Origin: CAWBFD01 sp963788115
GTDB lineage: Bacteria > Actinomycetota > Thermoleophilia > Solirubrobacterales > 70-9
DNA: 64,000 nt
Assembly (NCBI GenBank): GCA_963788115.1
Contig: CAWBFD010000004.1
Span: 1,860,001-1,924,000, forward strand
Direction of reading: 5' to 3'
Position numbers and translations under genes: made by a program. This document shows positions 16,927 through 25,793 of this stretch, in pieces. Each line of letters starts with the position of its first letter. Position 1 is the first letter of the stretch. Below the pieces are notes generated by a model. The model was not told the DNA's origin, ran no database searches, and saw only the letters and a list, made by a program, of their open reading frames with translations.

Positions 16927-17537
16927 TTAGGGCCCGTTGCCCACGTGCTCGCGAACGCGCGGCGCCACATCCGTCCCCAGCATCCGCACGAACTCGACCT
17001 GCTCGCGATCCGGAACATTGACGGCTGGCTTCCGAGCCTCGGGTACCTGGAGCATCTGGATCGCTGCCTACGGCCCGCGAATGCTCCGACTCACCGAATG
17101 CTCGCCCTCGAACGTCGCGGAGCGCTCGCCGCGGAGAAACGGCCTGATGATCTCGATCGCCTCCTCGAGCGCGTCGACGGACTCCTTCGAGGTCCGCCTC
17201 GGACCGCCCATCACCTCCACCGCGTTCCAGAAGGCGCCTGCGCCGATGCCGAGCTCGACCCGGCCGCCGCTCAGTACGTCCAGCGATGCCGCGGACTTCG
17301 CCAGGACCGATGGCAGTCTCAGCGGCAGGTTCGCCACGTCCGGGACGAGCTTCGCCCGCTCTGTTCGCCCCGCGACGTACGACAGCAGGGTCCACGTGTC
17401 GAAGAAGCGGCGCTGATACGGTGATCCTGGATCGCGATCATGTCGAGCCCGGTCTCGTCGGCGACGATCGCCTCGGCGATCGTCGCCGTGGGATCCTCGG
17501 CGGAGGGAACCACGAAGACGCCCACCTCGACGCTCAT
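16927..17537 (-). pseudogene. Decayed LLM-class (F420/FMN) flavin-dependent oxidoreductase
   Basis: The relic starts MSVEVGVFVVPSAEDPTATI at 17537. After AIQDH (near 17420) a one-base deletion shifts the frame, and the coding sense continues as YQRRFFDTWTLLSYVAGRTE, then LDVLSGGRVELGIGAGAFW down to FEGEH near 17100. The family C-terminus (EQVEFVRMLGTDVAPRVREH) reappears and stops at 16927. Between them two conserved blocks are readable only on the plus strand: DGWLPSLGYLE (17020-17052) and IWIAAYGPRMLRLT (17054-17095). The total of 203 codons against about 300 means that much is deleted. A flavin/F420 oxidoreductase is likely; it is now non-functional. Confidence 0.8.
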
Positions 17538-17561
17538 CGCGACCTCGGCATGCGGCGCAGG

Positions 17562-18566
17562 CTACTGTCCCAGGAGCGCCTCGGCGAACTCGCGCGGGTC
17601 GAACGGGCGGAGGTCCTCCAGCCCCTCCCCCACCCCGATCAGCTTCACGGGGATGCCCAGCTCGCGGGAGATCGCCAAGGCGATCCCGCCCTTCGCGGTG
17701 CCGTCGAGCTTGGTGAGGACGACGCCGGTGACGTCCACCGCGTCGGCGAACGCCTGGGCCTGGCGCAGGCCGTTCTGCCCCGTGGTCGCATCGATCACGA
17801 TCAGCGTCTCGTGCGGCGCCCCATCCATCCGCTTGGCCGCCACCCGCCGGACCTTCGCGAGCTCGTCCATCAGGTTGCCATGCGTGTGCAGACGACCGGC
17901 GGTATCGGCGATCACGACATCGGCATCCCGCGCCTCCGCGGCTGCGATCGCGTCGAAGACGACCGCGCCCGGATCTCCCCCGGGGCTGCCGCGGACCAGC
18001 TCGGCACCCGAGCGCTCCGCCCACGTCTCGAGCTGCTCGATCGCGGCCGCCCGGTAGGTGTCGGCGGCGGCGGCGATCACCGACAGGCCCAGCTCCCGCT
18101 CGAGGTGCCATGCGATCTTGCCGAGCGTGGTCGTCTTGCCGGTGCCGTTGACGCCGACGATCATGATCACCGCGGGCTGGGCTCGCAGGTCGATGCGGCC
18201 ATCGGCACCCCCGGCAAGCTCCGCCAGCAACTCGACCAAACGCTCGCGCACGGCCTCCGGGCCACTCACCGTCCCGGCCTCGACCTCGGACTCGAGTCTG
18301 CCCACGACCTCCGCCGTTGTCGCCGCCCCGACGTCGGCCAGGATCAGCGCCTCCTCGAGCCGCTCCCAGGTCTCGGCGTCGAGCCGCTCGAACATTCCGG
18401 CGGTGAGCTCCGCCTGGAGAGCCTGGCGGCTCCGCGACAGGCTCTCGCGCAGGCGGCGGAGAATTCCGCCGCGCTCGCCGGCGGCTTCGCCGGCGGGCTC
18501 GGATGGGGTGGATCGGGCCGCGGCCCCCTTGCCCACGTCGAAGACGTCTGCCCAGGTTCGCGCCAC
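17562..18566 (-). CDS. ftsY: SRP receptor FtsY
   Basis: FtsY is the membrane-associated GTPase that docks Ffh-ribosome complexes. It has a short A-domain-like N-terminus, an N domain (about 40-120), and a G domain with GVNGTGKTT at 138-146, DTYRAAAIEQL, IADTAGRLHTHGNLMDEL and LTKLDGTAKGG. The terminal helix is EGLEDLRPFDPREFAEALLG. The 334-aa length is typical of actinobacteria with a truncated A domain. It follows smc in the conserved order. Confidence 0.97.
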   Translation of the reverse strand: MARTWADVFDVGKGAAARSTPSEPAGEAAGERGGILRRLRESLSRSRQALQAELTAGMFERLDAETWERLEEALILADVGAATTAEVVGRLESEVEAGTVSGPEAVRERLVELLAELAGGADGRIDLRAQPAVIMIVGVNGTGKTTTLGKIAWHLERELGLSVIAAAADTYRAAAIEQLETWAERSGAELVRGSPGGDPGAVVFDAIAAAEARDADVVIADTAGRLHTHGNLMDELAKVRRVAAKRMDGAPHETLIVIDATTGQNGLRQAQAFADAVDVTGVVLTKLDGTAKGGIALAISRELGIPVKLIGVGEGLEDLRPFDPREFAEALLGQ

Positions 18567-18614
18567 CGCCGCAGGCTAGCGGCGACCCGCGGGAGAGGCG
18601 AGAATCGTCGGTCA

Positions 18615-18653
18615 GTGGACGGTTCACCACCCATACGGTGGTGAACCATCCAC
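18615..18653. repeat. Family A palindrome, copy 3
   Basis: Arms of 17 bp (18615-18631 GTGGACGGTTCACCACC and 18637-18653) pair with one mismatch around a CATAC loop. It lies between the smc stop and the ftsY start. The apical CC YATAC GG arrangement is shared with the copy at 50692. Confidence 0.6.
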
Positions 18654-18687
18654 GCACCGCATGAGGGCCCGGCCGGAGGGCTCTGGT

Positions 18688-18706
18688 GCGGGCCGAAGCG
18701 GCCCGC
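18688..18706 (-). terminator. Hairpin 3' of smc
   Basis: A perfect 7-bp stem GCGGGCC/GGCCCGC with a five-base loop begins six bases after the smc stop codon. There is no clear U-tract. It is a plausible GC-rich actinobacterial terminator. Confidence 0.4.
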
Positions 18707-18712
18707 CCCCGG

Positions 18713-21118
18713 TCAGGCGGCCTCGGACTCGGCCAGCTCCGCCTGCTCCTCGCGCGCCATCCGCCGCGAGATCACCTTGGTCACGCCGCCCGAGCCCATC
18801 GAGACGCCATAGAGCACGTCGGCGGCATCCATAGTTCGCTTCTGGTGGGTGACGATGATGAACTGGGCGCGATCGGAGAACCGGCGCACGAGCTGGAGGA
18901 AGCGGTCGATGTTGCTGTCGTCGAGCGCAGCCTCGACCTCGTCGAGGATGTAGAAGGGCGACGGCCTCGCGAGGAAGACCGCGAACACGAACGCGAGCGC
19001 GACGAGCGACTTCTCGCCTCCCGAGAGCAGGGAGAGCCGGCGAGTCGCCTTGCCGGCGGGGGTGACCTCGATCTCGACGCCGAAATCACTGCCCGCCGGC
19101 TGCTCCGCTCCCGCCCGAACACCTTGCCCTCGCCCACGGCTCGGGCTTGCTTCGTCTGCTCCCGCCTCCGCGCCGGCGGGGTGCTCGACACCCTGCTCAG
19201 CATCCTCACCGCCGGCGTCGAGGTCCTCCCCGCCCAGCACCAGCCTCGGAGAGCGCTCGCCGACCAGCCGCAGGCGCCCGCGCCCGCCGGGGAACAGGTG
19301 CTCCACCAACTCCTCGAAGTTCCTCTGGGTCGCGTCGAGGGTCTGCTCAAACGCGTCATGGATCTTGCGATCGGTTTCGCGGATGAGGCTGCCGAGCTCG
19401 CCGAGCGCATTCTCGAGGTCGGTGCGCTGCTCCTCGAGCTCGTTGACGTGCGCCAGCGCCTCCTGGTATTCACTCTCGGCCAGCGGGTTCACCGGCCCGA
19501 GCTGCTCTCGCCGGCGCGCCAGCCGCTCGAGCTTGGCCTCGATCCGCTCGCGCTCCTCGTCGGGCAGCGGGGCCTCCGCCGGCCCGAGCTCGCGTCCCAG
19601 CCGCGCGGCGATCCGTTGCAGCTCGGCCGCGGTCTCGTCGCGGCGGTCGCGCAGCTGGGCGGCGGCAACCTCGGCCTGGGTGACGGCCTCGGCCATCGTC
19701 CGCAGCCTCGCCTGAAGCTCAGCCTCGCGGCGCGAGCACGAGCGGAGCTCGGCGGTCACGTCGTCGCCCTCGCGCTCGCCGAGCATCGTTCGCTCGAGGG
19801 CCGTGGCGCGCTCGCCGGCGGCGTCCCGAGCGTCGGCCGCTCCCTCGCATAACCGCTCGAGTGCCCGCAGGATGCTGCCCTCGCTCTCGATCCGCCGCCC
19901 CAGCGAGTCCTGCCGGCCTCGCCCGAGCAAGCCTTCGACCCGCCGCGCGCTCTGGACGGCGCGTTCCGCGGCGTCCCGCACGGCGCTCACCTCGGCCGCT
20001 CGCCGGTCGAGGCCGGTGGCGGTCCGGGCCCGCCCGAGGGCCAAACCCGCTTCGCCCAGCGCCTCGCCGATCCGCTCGAGTGCTCCATCCACCGGATCGC
20101 CGTCCGGGGACGCCGCCCTCGCGCCGGCCTCCTCGGCGAGCGCGCCGAGCGCGGCCCGTCGGCGCTCGATCGCCTGGGCGAGCTCCGCTCTGCGGGCCGC
20201 CAGGGCCTCCGCCCTGACGGTGATGCGCTCGTGGGCGGCCCGTAGCGCGGTCAGCCGGCCCCAGGCCTCGGTCCGCTCGCGATCGCGCTCCGCCATGCGC
20301 TCCTCAATCTCAGTGCGCCGCTCGTTGACGGCGCCGAGCTCGGTCTCCACCTCGTCCCGGCCGCGGCGGGCGCTCGCCGCCTCGCGCTCCGCCGCCGCCA
20401 GCTGCCCGCCGCCATTCGCCAGCTCCGAGCCCAAGAGATGCCCTCGGAGCTCGTCGGCCTCACGCTCCAGCCGGGCGTGGATGTCGGCCGCCTGCGCCTG
20501 GCGCTTCAGCGGGCGCAGACGGCTGCGCGCCTCCCGCTCGACGTCAAGCGCCCGGTCGAGGTTCTCGTGGGTGCGCTCGAGCTTCAGTTGCGCCCGGCGG
20601 CGGCGCTTGCGGTGCTTGCCGAGGCCCGCGGCCTCCTCGACCAGCAGCCGCCGGTCGCGGGGCTTCGAGTGGACGATCTCCTCCACGCGCCCCTGGCTGA
20701 TCACCGAGTGCATCTCGCGGCCGAGGTTGGCGTCCGAGAGCGCCTCGATCACGTCCACCAGGCGGCACCGGGCGCCGTTCAGCCGATACTCGCCCTCGCC
20801 CGAGCGGTCGTGCCGCCGGCGCACCGAGATCTCCGCAAATTCGCCGGCCGTCCCGTCGCCGTTGTCCAGCACCACCTCGACCTCGGCCGCCCGGCTGGGG
20901 CCGCGACCGTCACCGCCGGCGAACACCATGTCCTGCATCGACTGCCCCCGGACGGCCAGCGGGCTCTGCTCGCCCAGCGCCCAGAGCACGGCGTCCGTGA
21001 TGTTGGACTTGCCGCAGCCGTTCGGCCCGACGATCACGCTGACGCCCGGCGAGAAGACCAGCCGGGTCCGCTCCGGGAAGGACTTGAAGCCCTTGATTGT
21101 GATCGAGCTCAGGTGCAT
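18713..21118 (-). CDS. smc: Short SMC ATPase without a recognisable hinge
   Basis: SMC is the ATPase arm of the bacterial condensin. The head halves are clear. At the N-terminus are FKSFPERTRL and Walker A GPNGCGKSN (31-39); at the C-terminus are signature LSLLSGGEKSL (695-705), Walker B FYILDEVEAALDD (about 722-734) and IIVTHQKRTMDAADVLYGV. The total length is 801 residues instead of the usual 1150-1200. The middle (about 170-590) is coiled-coil-like Arg/Glu/Ala sequence, with only a loose Gly/Asp-containing stretch (about 330-470) and nothing like the 150-residue hinge. Residues 646-677 are encoded by repeat B2, inside a low-complexity insert. Family partners ScpA and ScpB are encoded at 57227-58593. 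No frameshift is evident. Confidence 0.92.
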   Translation of the reverse strand: MHLSSITIKGFKSFPERTRLVFSPGVSVIVGPNGCGKSNITDAVLWALGEQSPLAVRGQSMQDMVFAGGDGRGPSRAAEVEVVLDNGDGTAGEFAEISVRRRHDRSGEGEYRLNGARCRLVDVIEALSDANLGREMHSVISQGRVEEIVHSKPRDRRLLVEEAAGLGKHRKRRRRAQLKLERTHENLDRALDVEREARSRLRPLKRQAQAADIHARLEREADELRGHLLGSELANGGGQLAAAEREAASARRGRDEVETELGAVNERRTEIEERMAERDRERTEAWGRLTALRAAHERITVRAEALAARRAELAQAIERRRAALGALAEEAGARAASPDGDPVDGALERIGEALGEAGLALGRARTATGLDRRAAEVSAVRDAAERAVQSARRVEGLLGRGRQDSLGRRIESEGSILRALERLCEGAADARDAAGERATALERTMLGEREGDDVTAELRSCSRREAELQARLRTMAEAVTQAEVAAAQLRDRRDETAAELQRIAARLGRELGPAEAPLPDEERERIEAKLERLARRREQLGPVNPLAESEYQEALAHVNELEEQRTDLENALGELGSLIRETDRKIHDAFEQTLDATQRNFEELVEHLFPGGRGRLRLVGERSPRLVLGGEDLDAGGEDAEQGVEHPAGAEAGADEASPSRGRGQGVRAGAEQPAGSDFGVEIEVTPAGKATRRLSLLSGGEKSLVALAFVFAVFLARPSPFYILDEVEAALDDSNIDRFLQLVRRFSDRAQFIIVTHQKRTMDAADVLYGVSMGSGGVTKVISRRMAREEQAELAESEAA
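19090..19182 (+). repeat. Family B structured repeat, copy 2 (inside smc)
   Basis: This is a 93-bp plus-strand element, antisense to smc and an exact multiple of three. It starts TGCCCGCCGGCTGCTCCGCT. The ends pair over 9 bp (CCCGCCGGC with GCCGGCGGG). An inner hairpin lies at 19126-19146 (GCCC TC GCC CAC GGC TC GGGC). It encodes the insert around SMC residues 646-677. Confidence 0.7.
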
Positions 21119-21225
21119 CTATCTGTGATCGGGCGGGCGTCCGCCGCGGAGCGCCGGCCAGAAAGGCTTGCCTGCGCGTCGGACGTGACCGTTGAGAACG
21201 GATTTCGACGGCGGGGCCGGGGCAC

Positions 21226-21981
21226 CTACCGGTCCTGATCCAGCAATTCCATCGCCTCCGCGGCGGCCTCCTGCTCCGCGGCCTTCTTGCTTCGCCCGGT
21301 GCCGGCGCCGAGCACCTCGCCGTCGACCACCGCTGCGACCTCGAACAGACGATCGTGCGGGGGGCCGGTCTCCCTGGTGACCTCATACCTGACGCGCGCG
21401 CCGCCGCGCGCGAGCCGCTCCTGCAGGGCCGACTTGTAGTCGAGCAGGCGATCCGAGGCGATCTCGATCTGCTCGGCGAACGCCGCGAGCGTGGCCTCCG
21501 CCGTCTCGGCAAACCCGTGGTGCAGATAGCAGGCGCCGATCACGGCCTCGCAGACCGACGCCAGCGCCCGCTCGCTCGCGAGCAGGGCGGCGACGTCGAT
21601 GCCGCCCTCGGCCGGATCCTCGGCGCTCTCGCTAAGCGCCTCGGGCACCCCCAGCTCGGCGGCGACGGCGGCGCAAGCTCGTCCGCTCACGGCCTGCCCG
21701 TGGACCTTGGTCAGCCGGCCGATGTCGGACCGGGGGTGGCGACGGAAGAGGTGTTCGGCGACGGCGAGCCCGAGAACGCTGTCGCCGAGGAACGCGAGCC
21801 GGCCGTACGAATCAGCGCGGTGCTCGACCCAAGATGAATGTGTGAGCGCCTGCCGGCGCAGCCCGGACGGCAGGGAGTCCAGAAGCGCTCGAAGACGATC
21901 GGCGCCGTGCTCGGGGCGGGCGCGGCGTCGCGAGATCGTGCCCCGGCGAGTGAGCCTTCGGATTCCGCGCGCCAAGGTCAC
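21226..21981 (-). CDS. rnc: Ribonuclease III-like protein lacking two catalytic acids
   Basis: The family cleaves double-stranded RNA in rRNA and mRNA processing. The endonuclease domain (about 25-155) shows the signature GRLAFLGDSVLGL, where the usual form is ERLEFLGDSVL. The Glu ligand is Ala63, while Asp67 is kept. The second site reads ASVCEAVIGACYL, with Ser142 in place of the conserved Asp and Glu145 kept. A complete dsRNA-binding domain follows (about 175-251, with GTGRSKKAAEQEAAAEA). At 251 aa the gene is full length and in the normal acpP/rnc/smc context. Catalysis is therefore doubtful, but RNA binding is expected. Confidence 0.93.
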   Translation of the reverse strand: MTLARGIRRLTRRGTISRRRARPEHGADRLRALLDSLPSGLRRQALTHSSWVEHRADSYGRLAFLGDSVLGLAVAEHLFRRHPRSDIGRLTKVHGQAVSGRACAAVAAELGVPEALSESAEDPAEGGIDVAALLASERALASVCEAVIGACYLHHGFAETAEATLAAFAEQIEIASDRLLDYKSALQERLARGGARVRYEVTRETGPPHDRLFEVAAVVDGEVLGAGTGRSKKAAEQEAAAEAMELLDQDR

Positions 21982-21990
21982 GTTCCCCGG

Positions 21991-22242
21991 CTACGCGGGC
22001 AGGCGCTCGAGCACGAAGTCCACGGCATCGCCCACGGTCTCGATCCTGGCCGCCTCCTCCTCGGTGAGCTTGATCCCGTAAGAGTCCTCGAGCTCCATCA
22101 CCAGCTCGTAGAGGTCGAGCGAGTCCGCATCGAGGTCGGAGCGAAACCTCGTGGCATCCGCGATCTCGTCCGGGCTCACCTCGAGCTCGACCGCCAGGTG
22201 CTCGCGGACCTTTGCCATGACCTGATCGCGAGCGAGGCTCAT
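21991..22242 (-). CDS. acpP: Acyl carrier protein
   Basis: This is an 83-residue ACP of type II fatty-acid synthesis. The phosphopantetheine serine is Ser41 in DLDADSLDLYELVMELE, and the rest is the acidic four-helix fold (EVSPDEIADATRF, IETVGDAVDFV). The start overlaps the plsX stop by four bases (ATGA), so the two are coupled. It is followed nine bases later by the rnc end. Confidence 0.96.
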   Translation of the reverse strand: MSLARDQVMAKVREHLAVELEVSPDEIADATRFRSDLDADSLDLYELVMELEDSYGIKLTEEEAARIETVGDAVDFVLERLPA

Positions 22243-23306
22243 GCACGCTTCCTATCACGGGCCGCGCCGGCGGGCGTGCCGCCATCAGCGGCCTCGGAGC
22301 GCAGCGCGCCGCGGGTGGCGCCCGCCCGGTCGAGCAGCGCCGAGGTCCGTTCGACGGCTCCCTGCTCGACCGCCCTCGCCGCCAGGCGCACGGCGTTGGC
22401 GATCCCCTCGGCACCCGAGCTGCCGTGCCCGAGCACGGCTACTCCGCGGAGGCCGAGCAGGATCGCTCCGCCGGTCGCGTCCGGGTCCATCCCCCGGCGC
22501 AGGCCCCCAAGGGCGGGGCGGAGCAGGAGCCCACCGACCGTCGCGATCGGATTCGAGCGAGCGGCCGCGCCGACCGCGGCTGCGACCGCCTTCGCGGTCC
22601 CCTCCATCGTCTTGAGGGCGACGTTCCCTGTGAACCCGTCGGTGACGATCACATGCGCATCCTCGCCCAGCAGGTCACGTCCCTCGATGTTCCCGACGAA
22701 TTCGATCCCCGTGGCCTGCGAGAGCCTCGCGTGCGCCTCGAGCACCAGCTGGGACCCCTTCCTCTGCTCCTCCCCGACCGAGAGCAGGGCCACACGTGGG
22801 CGCTCGACACCCAGCACCGCCGTGCTGAACGCTGCGCCCAGAAACGCGAACTGGACCAGGTCGCCGGGGCGGCACTCGGTGTTGGCGCCGACGTCGAGCA
22901 GGGTCGTCGGAGCACCTTCCCGGCCGGGGACAGAGAGCTGGAGGGCCAGGGCGGGCCGGCGGACACCCTGCATCCGGCGGAGCGCAAACAGCGCGGCGGT
23001 CATCGCCGCCCCGGTCGATCCGGCGCTCACGAGGGCGTCCGAGCCCCCGTCGGCGACGTCCCGCGCGGCCATTACCACCGACGCGTCGGGCCTGGAGCGC
23101 ACGGCCGCCACGGGCTCCTCGTCGTTTGAGATCTCGCCTGCGGCGGCGATCAGCTCGACCCCGTCGGCGTCCTGAAGCCCGCCGAGCTCCGCCGAATCGC
23201 CGAAGACCCGGACTGCGATCCCGTCCACGGCGGCCGCGCGTGCACCTGCGGCAATCACACCGGCGCCGCGGTCGGCCCCGCGACCGTCGAGCGCGACCGT
23301 CGTCAT
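22239..23306 (-). CDS. plsX: Phosphate acyltransferase PlsX
   Basis: PlsX converts acyl-ACP to acyl-phosphate for phosphatidic acid synthesis. Recognisable blocks are VALDGRGADRGAGVI at the N-terminus, ALVSAGSTGAAMTAALFAL, LLDVGANTECRPGDLVQFA, RPRVALLSVGEEQRKG and VIVTDGFTGNVALK. The length of 355 aa is slightly above usual because of an Ala/Arg-rich tail. It stands between rpmF and acpP, as in most actinobacteria and firmicutes. Confidence 0.95.
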   Translation of the reverse strand: MTTVALDGRGADRGAGVIAAGARAAAVDGIAVRVFGDSAELGGLQDADGVELIAAAGEISNDEEPVAAVRSRPDASVVMAARDVADGGSDALVSAGSTGAAMTAALFALRRMQGVRRPALALQLSVPGREGAPTTLLDVGANTECRPGDLVQFAFLGAAFSTAVLGVERPRVALLSVGEEQRKGSQLVLEAHARLSQATGIEFVGNIEGRDLLGEDAHVIVTDGFTGNVALKTMEGTAKAVAAAVGAAARSNPIATVGGLLLRPALGGLRRGMDPDATGGAILLGLRGVAVLGHGSSGAEGIANAVRLAARAVEQGAVERTSALLDRAGATRGALRSEAADGGTPAGAARDRKRA

Positions 23307-23352
23307 TCGGGCCTCTCGCTTAAGCCCGGTCGCGCCCCGCCGGGCCTCTCCA

Positions 23353-23568
23353 CTACTCCTCCGGGATCGAGGCCGGCTCGGTGGTCTCGCCGACCTCGTG
23401 CCGGATCACCTCGCGGCCCGCGTAGGTGCCGCACACGGGGCAGACACGGTGGGGAAGCCGCTGGCTGTGGCAGCGCGGGCACTCGACCAGCCGCGGCGGA
23501 CTGACCTTGTGGGTCGCGCGGCGCTTGTCGCGGCGAGCCCGTGATGTCCTCTTCTTGGGGACGGCCAT
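23353..23568 (-). CDS. rpmF: Ribosomal protein L32
   Basis: This 71-residue protein starts MAVPKKRTSRARRDKRRA. It has the zinc-ribbon form with two CxxC pairs (ECPRCHSQ and CPVCGTYAG), as expected for the zinc-binding version. It sits in the classical yceD/rpmF/plsX order. The acidic C-terminal tail (GETTEPASIPEE) is a little longer than usual. Confidence 0.96.
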   Translation of the reverse strand: MAVPKKRTSRARRDKRRATHKVSPPRLVECPRCHSQRLPHRVCPVCGTYAGREVIRHEVGETTEPASIPEE

Positions 23569-23608
23569 GGTGGCGGGGAATGGTAGTGGCTACCCCTGGT
23601 GCGACCAC

Positions 23609-24127
23609 TCAGTCGAGCTTCAGCTCCCGCAGCTTGTCCCAGCGCGGGTCGCCACCGGTCTCGTGCCGGTGCTCATCTGGGTCGGCATCGTTGAGCGAGA
23701 CCCCGCACACCGGACAGAGCCCGGCGCAGTCCGGCCGGCAGAGCAGCTTGCTCGGGACCGCGAGCGCCAGCGCGTCGCGGGCCCACGCGGCGAGGTCGAG
23801 GAGCTCGTCGACCACGTACGGGCTGCTCAGCTCCTCCTCGCCCGAGCGCGGCTGATCGACCTCGCGTGCCTCAACCTTCACCGGAACCCGGGCGTCTTCG
23901 AGGCATCGGGTGCACGGCCCGGCGAACTCGCCCGCGAAGCTCAGCCGGAGCGCGTGCCCCGCGGCTGTCCTCGAAACGTCGAGGCGCGCCCGCGCGGTGC
24001 GTGGCGAGAACGTGTAGCGCTCCCCGCCGAGCTCGAGCGGCTCGGGCTCGAGCTCGAGGTCAAGCCGCCTGCCCTGGCCGGGGCTCAACGCCAGCCGGGA
24101 GAGATCGATGGTGTTATTAGCGGGCAT
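23609..24127 (-). CDS. yceD: YceD/DUF177 family protein
   Basis: This protein of 172 aa belongs to the family usually encoded before rpmF and linked to 23S rRNA/large-subunit maturation. Typical features are the CTRCLEDARVPV motif and a C-terminal zinc-type cluster CRPDCAGLCPVCGVSLN followed by DPRWDKLRELKLD. The start was set at ATG 24127 (MPANNTIDLSRL), 15 bp from the divergent methyltransferase gene. The longer frame upstream is antisense to that gene. Confidence 0.92.
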   Translation of the reverse strand: MPANNTIDLSRLALSPGQGRRLDLELEPEPLELGGERYTFSPRTARARLDVSRTAAGHALRLSFAGEFAGPCTRCLEDARVPVKVEAREVDQPRSGEEELSSPYVVDELLDLAAWARDALALAVPSKLLCRPDCAGLCPVCGVSLNDADPDEHRHETGGDPRWDKLRELKLD

Positions 24128-24142
24128 CCCGTTCGAGAGTAG

Positions 24143-24712
24143 ATGGTGACAAGCCACGCCGAAGAGCCCGCCCAGTTCCATTTCGAGCCCGAGACCTACG
24201 AGGAGATGATCCGAGCGGACGTCCCTCGCTACGACGAGCTCCAGCGGGTCACGGTCGACGCGATTCCGTTCCCGCCCGAGCGGGTGCTCGAGCTGGGAAT
24301 CGGGACCGGCATCACGACCCGGCGCCTGCTCGAGCGTTATCCCGAAGCGCGGGTCACGGGCCTCGACTCGAGCGCCGCGATGGTGTTCCGAGCGCGTGAC
24401 CTGGGGATCGGGGTGCGCCTTGCCCGGATGGAGGACCCGCTGCCAGATGGTCCCTGGGACCTGGTGATCTCGGCGCTCTCGGTCCATCACCTGACCGATG
24501 AGCGCAAGCGCGATCTCTTCCGGAGGGTCCGGGAGCAGTCCCGGGCGCTCGTACTCGGCGACGTCGTCGACGTGCCGCCGAAGCGGCGCGTGGCGTCACT
24601 GACCGAGGGCTACGACCTGCCTGCCCCCGCAGCCGACCAGGCGGAATGGTGCGGCGGCGAGGTGGTTTGGGAAGCGGACGACCTGGCGGTGATCCGGGCC
24701 GTCTACGGCTGA
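24143..24712 (+). CDS. Class I SAM-dependent methyltransferase
   Basis: This is a 189-aa Rossmann-fold methyltransferase. Motif I is RVLELGIGTGITTRRLLE, the acidic motif II is VTGLDSSAAM, and motif IV is WDLVISALSVHHLTDERK. The substrate is unknown. It is a plus-strand insertion between two genes (yceD and the SepIVA-like gene) that are neighbours in mycobacteria, and its end overlaps the latter by 10 bp. It may be a later arrival. Confidence 0.88.
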   Translation: MVTSHAEEPAQFHFEPETYEEMIRADVPRYDELQRVTVDAIPFPPERVLELGIGTGITTRRLLERYPEARVTGLDSSAAMVFRARDLGIGVRLARMEDPLPDGPWDLVISALSVHHLTDERKRDLFRRVREQSRALVLGDVVDVPPKRRVASLTEGYDLPAPAADQAEWCGGEVVWEADDLAVIRAVYG

Positions 24713-25179
24713 GCGACCTCAGCCGGCTGCTCATCCTCGCGCCCGGCGAGCCGGTCACGGCCGCGCTGGACTGCGGCGAGGAACTTCTCCAGGTTGACCT
24801 CGAGGGTCGAGAGGATCTCGTCGGCGTAATCCTCGGCGCCCAGGCGGATCTGGCGCTCGGTCTCACGCGCGTCCTCGAGGATCTCCTCGGCGGCCCGCTC
24901 GGCCTGCCTGTAGACCTCCTCGTCGGAGATCAGGCGGGCCTGCTGGTCGCGGGCCTCCTTGACCACTCGCTCGGCCTCGCGCTTGGCCTCCGCAAGCATC
25001 TCCTGCCGCTCCTTGACGATCCATCGCGCCTGCTTGATCTCCTCGGGAATGGTGGCGCGCATCTGATCGAGGAGGTCATAGATCTCCTCACGGTCAACCC
25101 TCACCTGGTCGGTCAGCGGCACCGGCCGGGCATTGTGGATCAGGTCATCGAGCTTGTCTATGAGGACCAGGACGTCCAT
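24703..25179 (-). CDS. SepIVA/DivIVA-like coiled-coil protein
   Basis: This 158-aa protein has an N-terminal segment MDVLVLIDKLDDLIHNARPV with LTDQVRVDREEIYDLLDQMR, like mycobacterial SepIVA. Long charged coiled coils follow (EMLAEAKREAERVVKEAR, ERAAEEILEDARETERQIR). SepIVA-type proteins act in septation and polar growth. The position near yceD and coaD supports the call. It is shorter than the mycobacterial 245 aa. Alternatively it could be any DivIVA-fold scaffold. Confidence 0.75.
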   Translation of the reverse strand: MDVLVLIDKLDDLIHNARPVPLTDQVRVDREEIYDLLDQMRATIPEEIKQARWIVKERQEMLAEAKREAERVVKEARDQQARLISDEEVYRQAERAAEEILEDARETERQIRLGAEDYADEILSTLEVNLEKFLAAVQRGRDRLAGREDEQPAEVAQP

Positions 25180-25286
25180 AAATCGGGTGACAGCTTACGC
25201 GTCCGGCCGGTTTCCAGCGCGGTGAGCCCAATTTTCGCCGTTTCCATGCAAGCTCCTGCCCACCGCGCGCCCGGCGCGCCGGCAGG

Positions 25287-25785
<499 letters not shown>

Positions 25786-25793
<8 letters not shown>

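Noticed and set aside
17068..18657. 529-residue frame covering the ftsY region
   Set aside because: Its first part is a shadow of ftsY; only the last 115 residues carry LLM oxidoreductase sequence, which belongs to the pseudogene.
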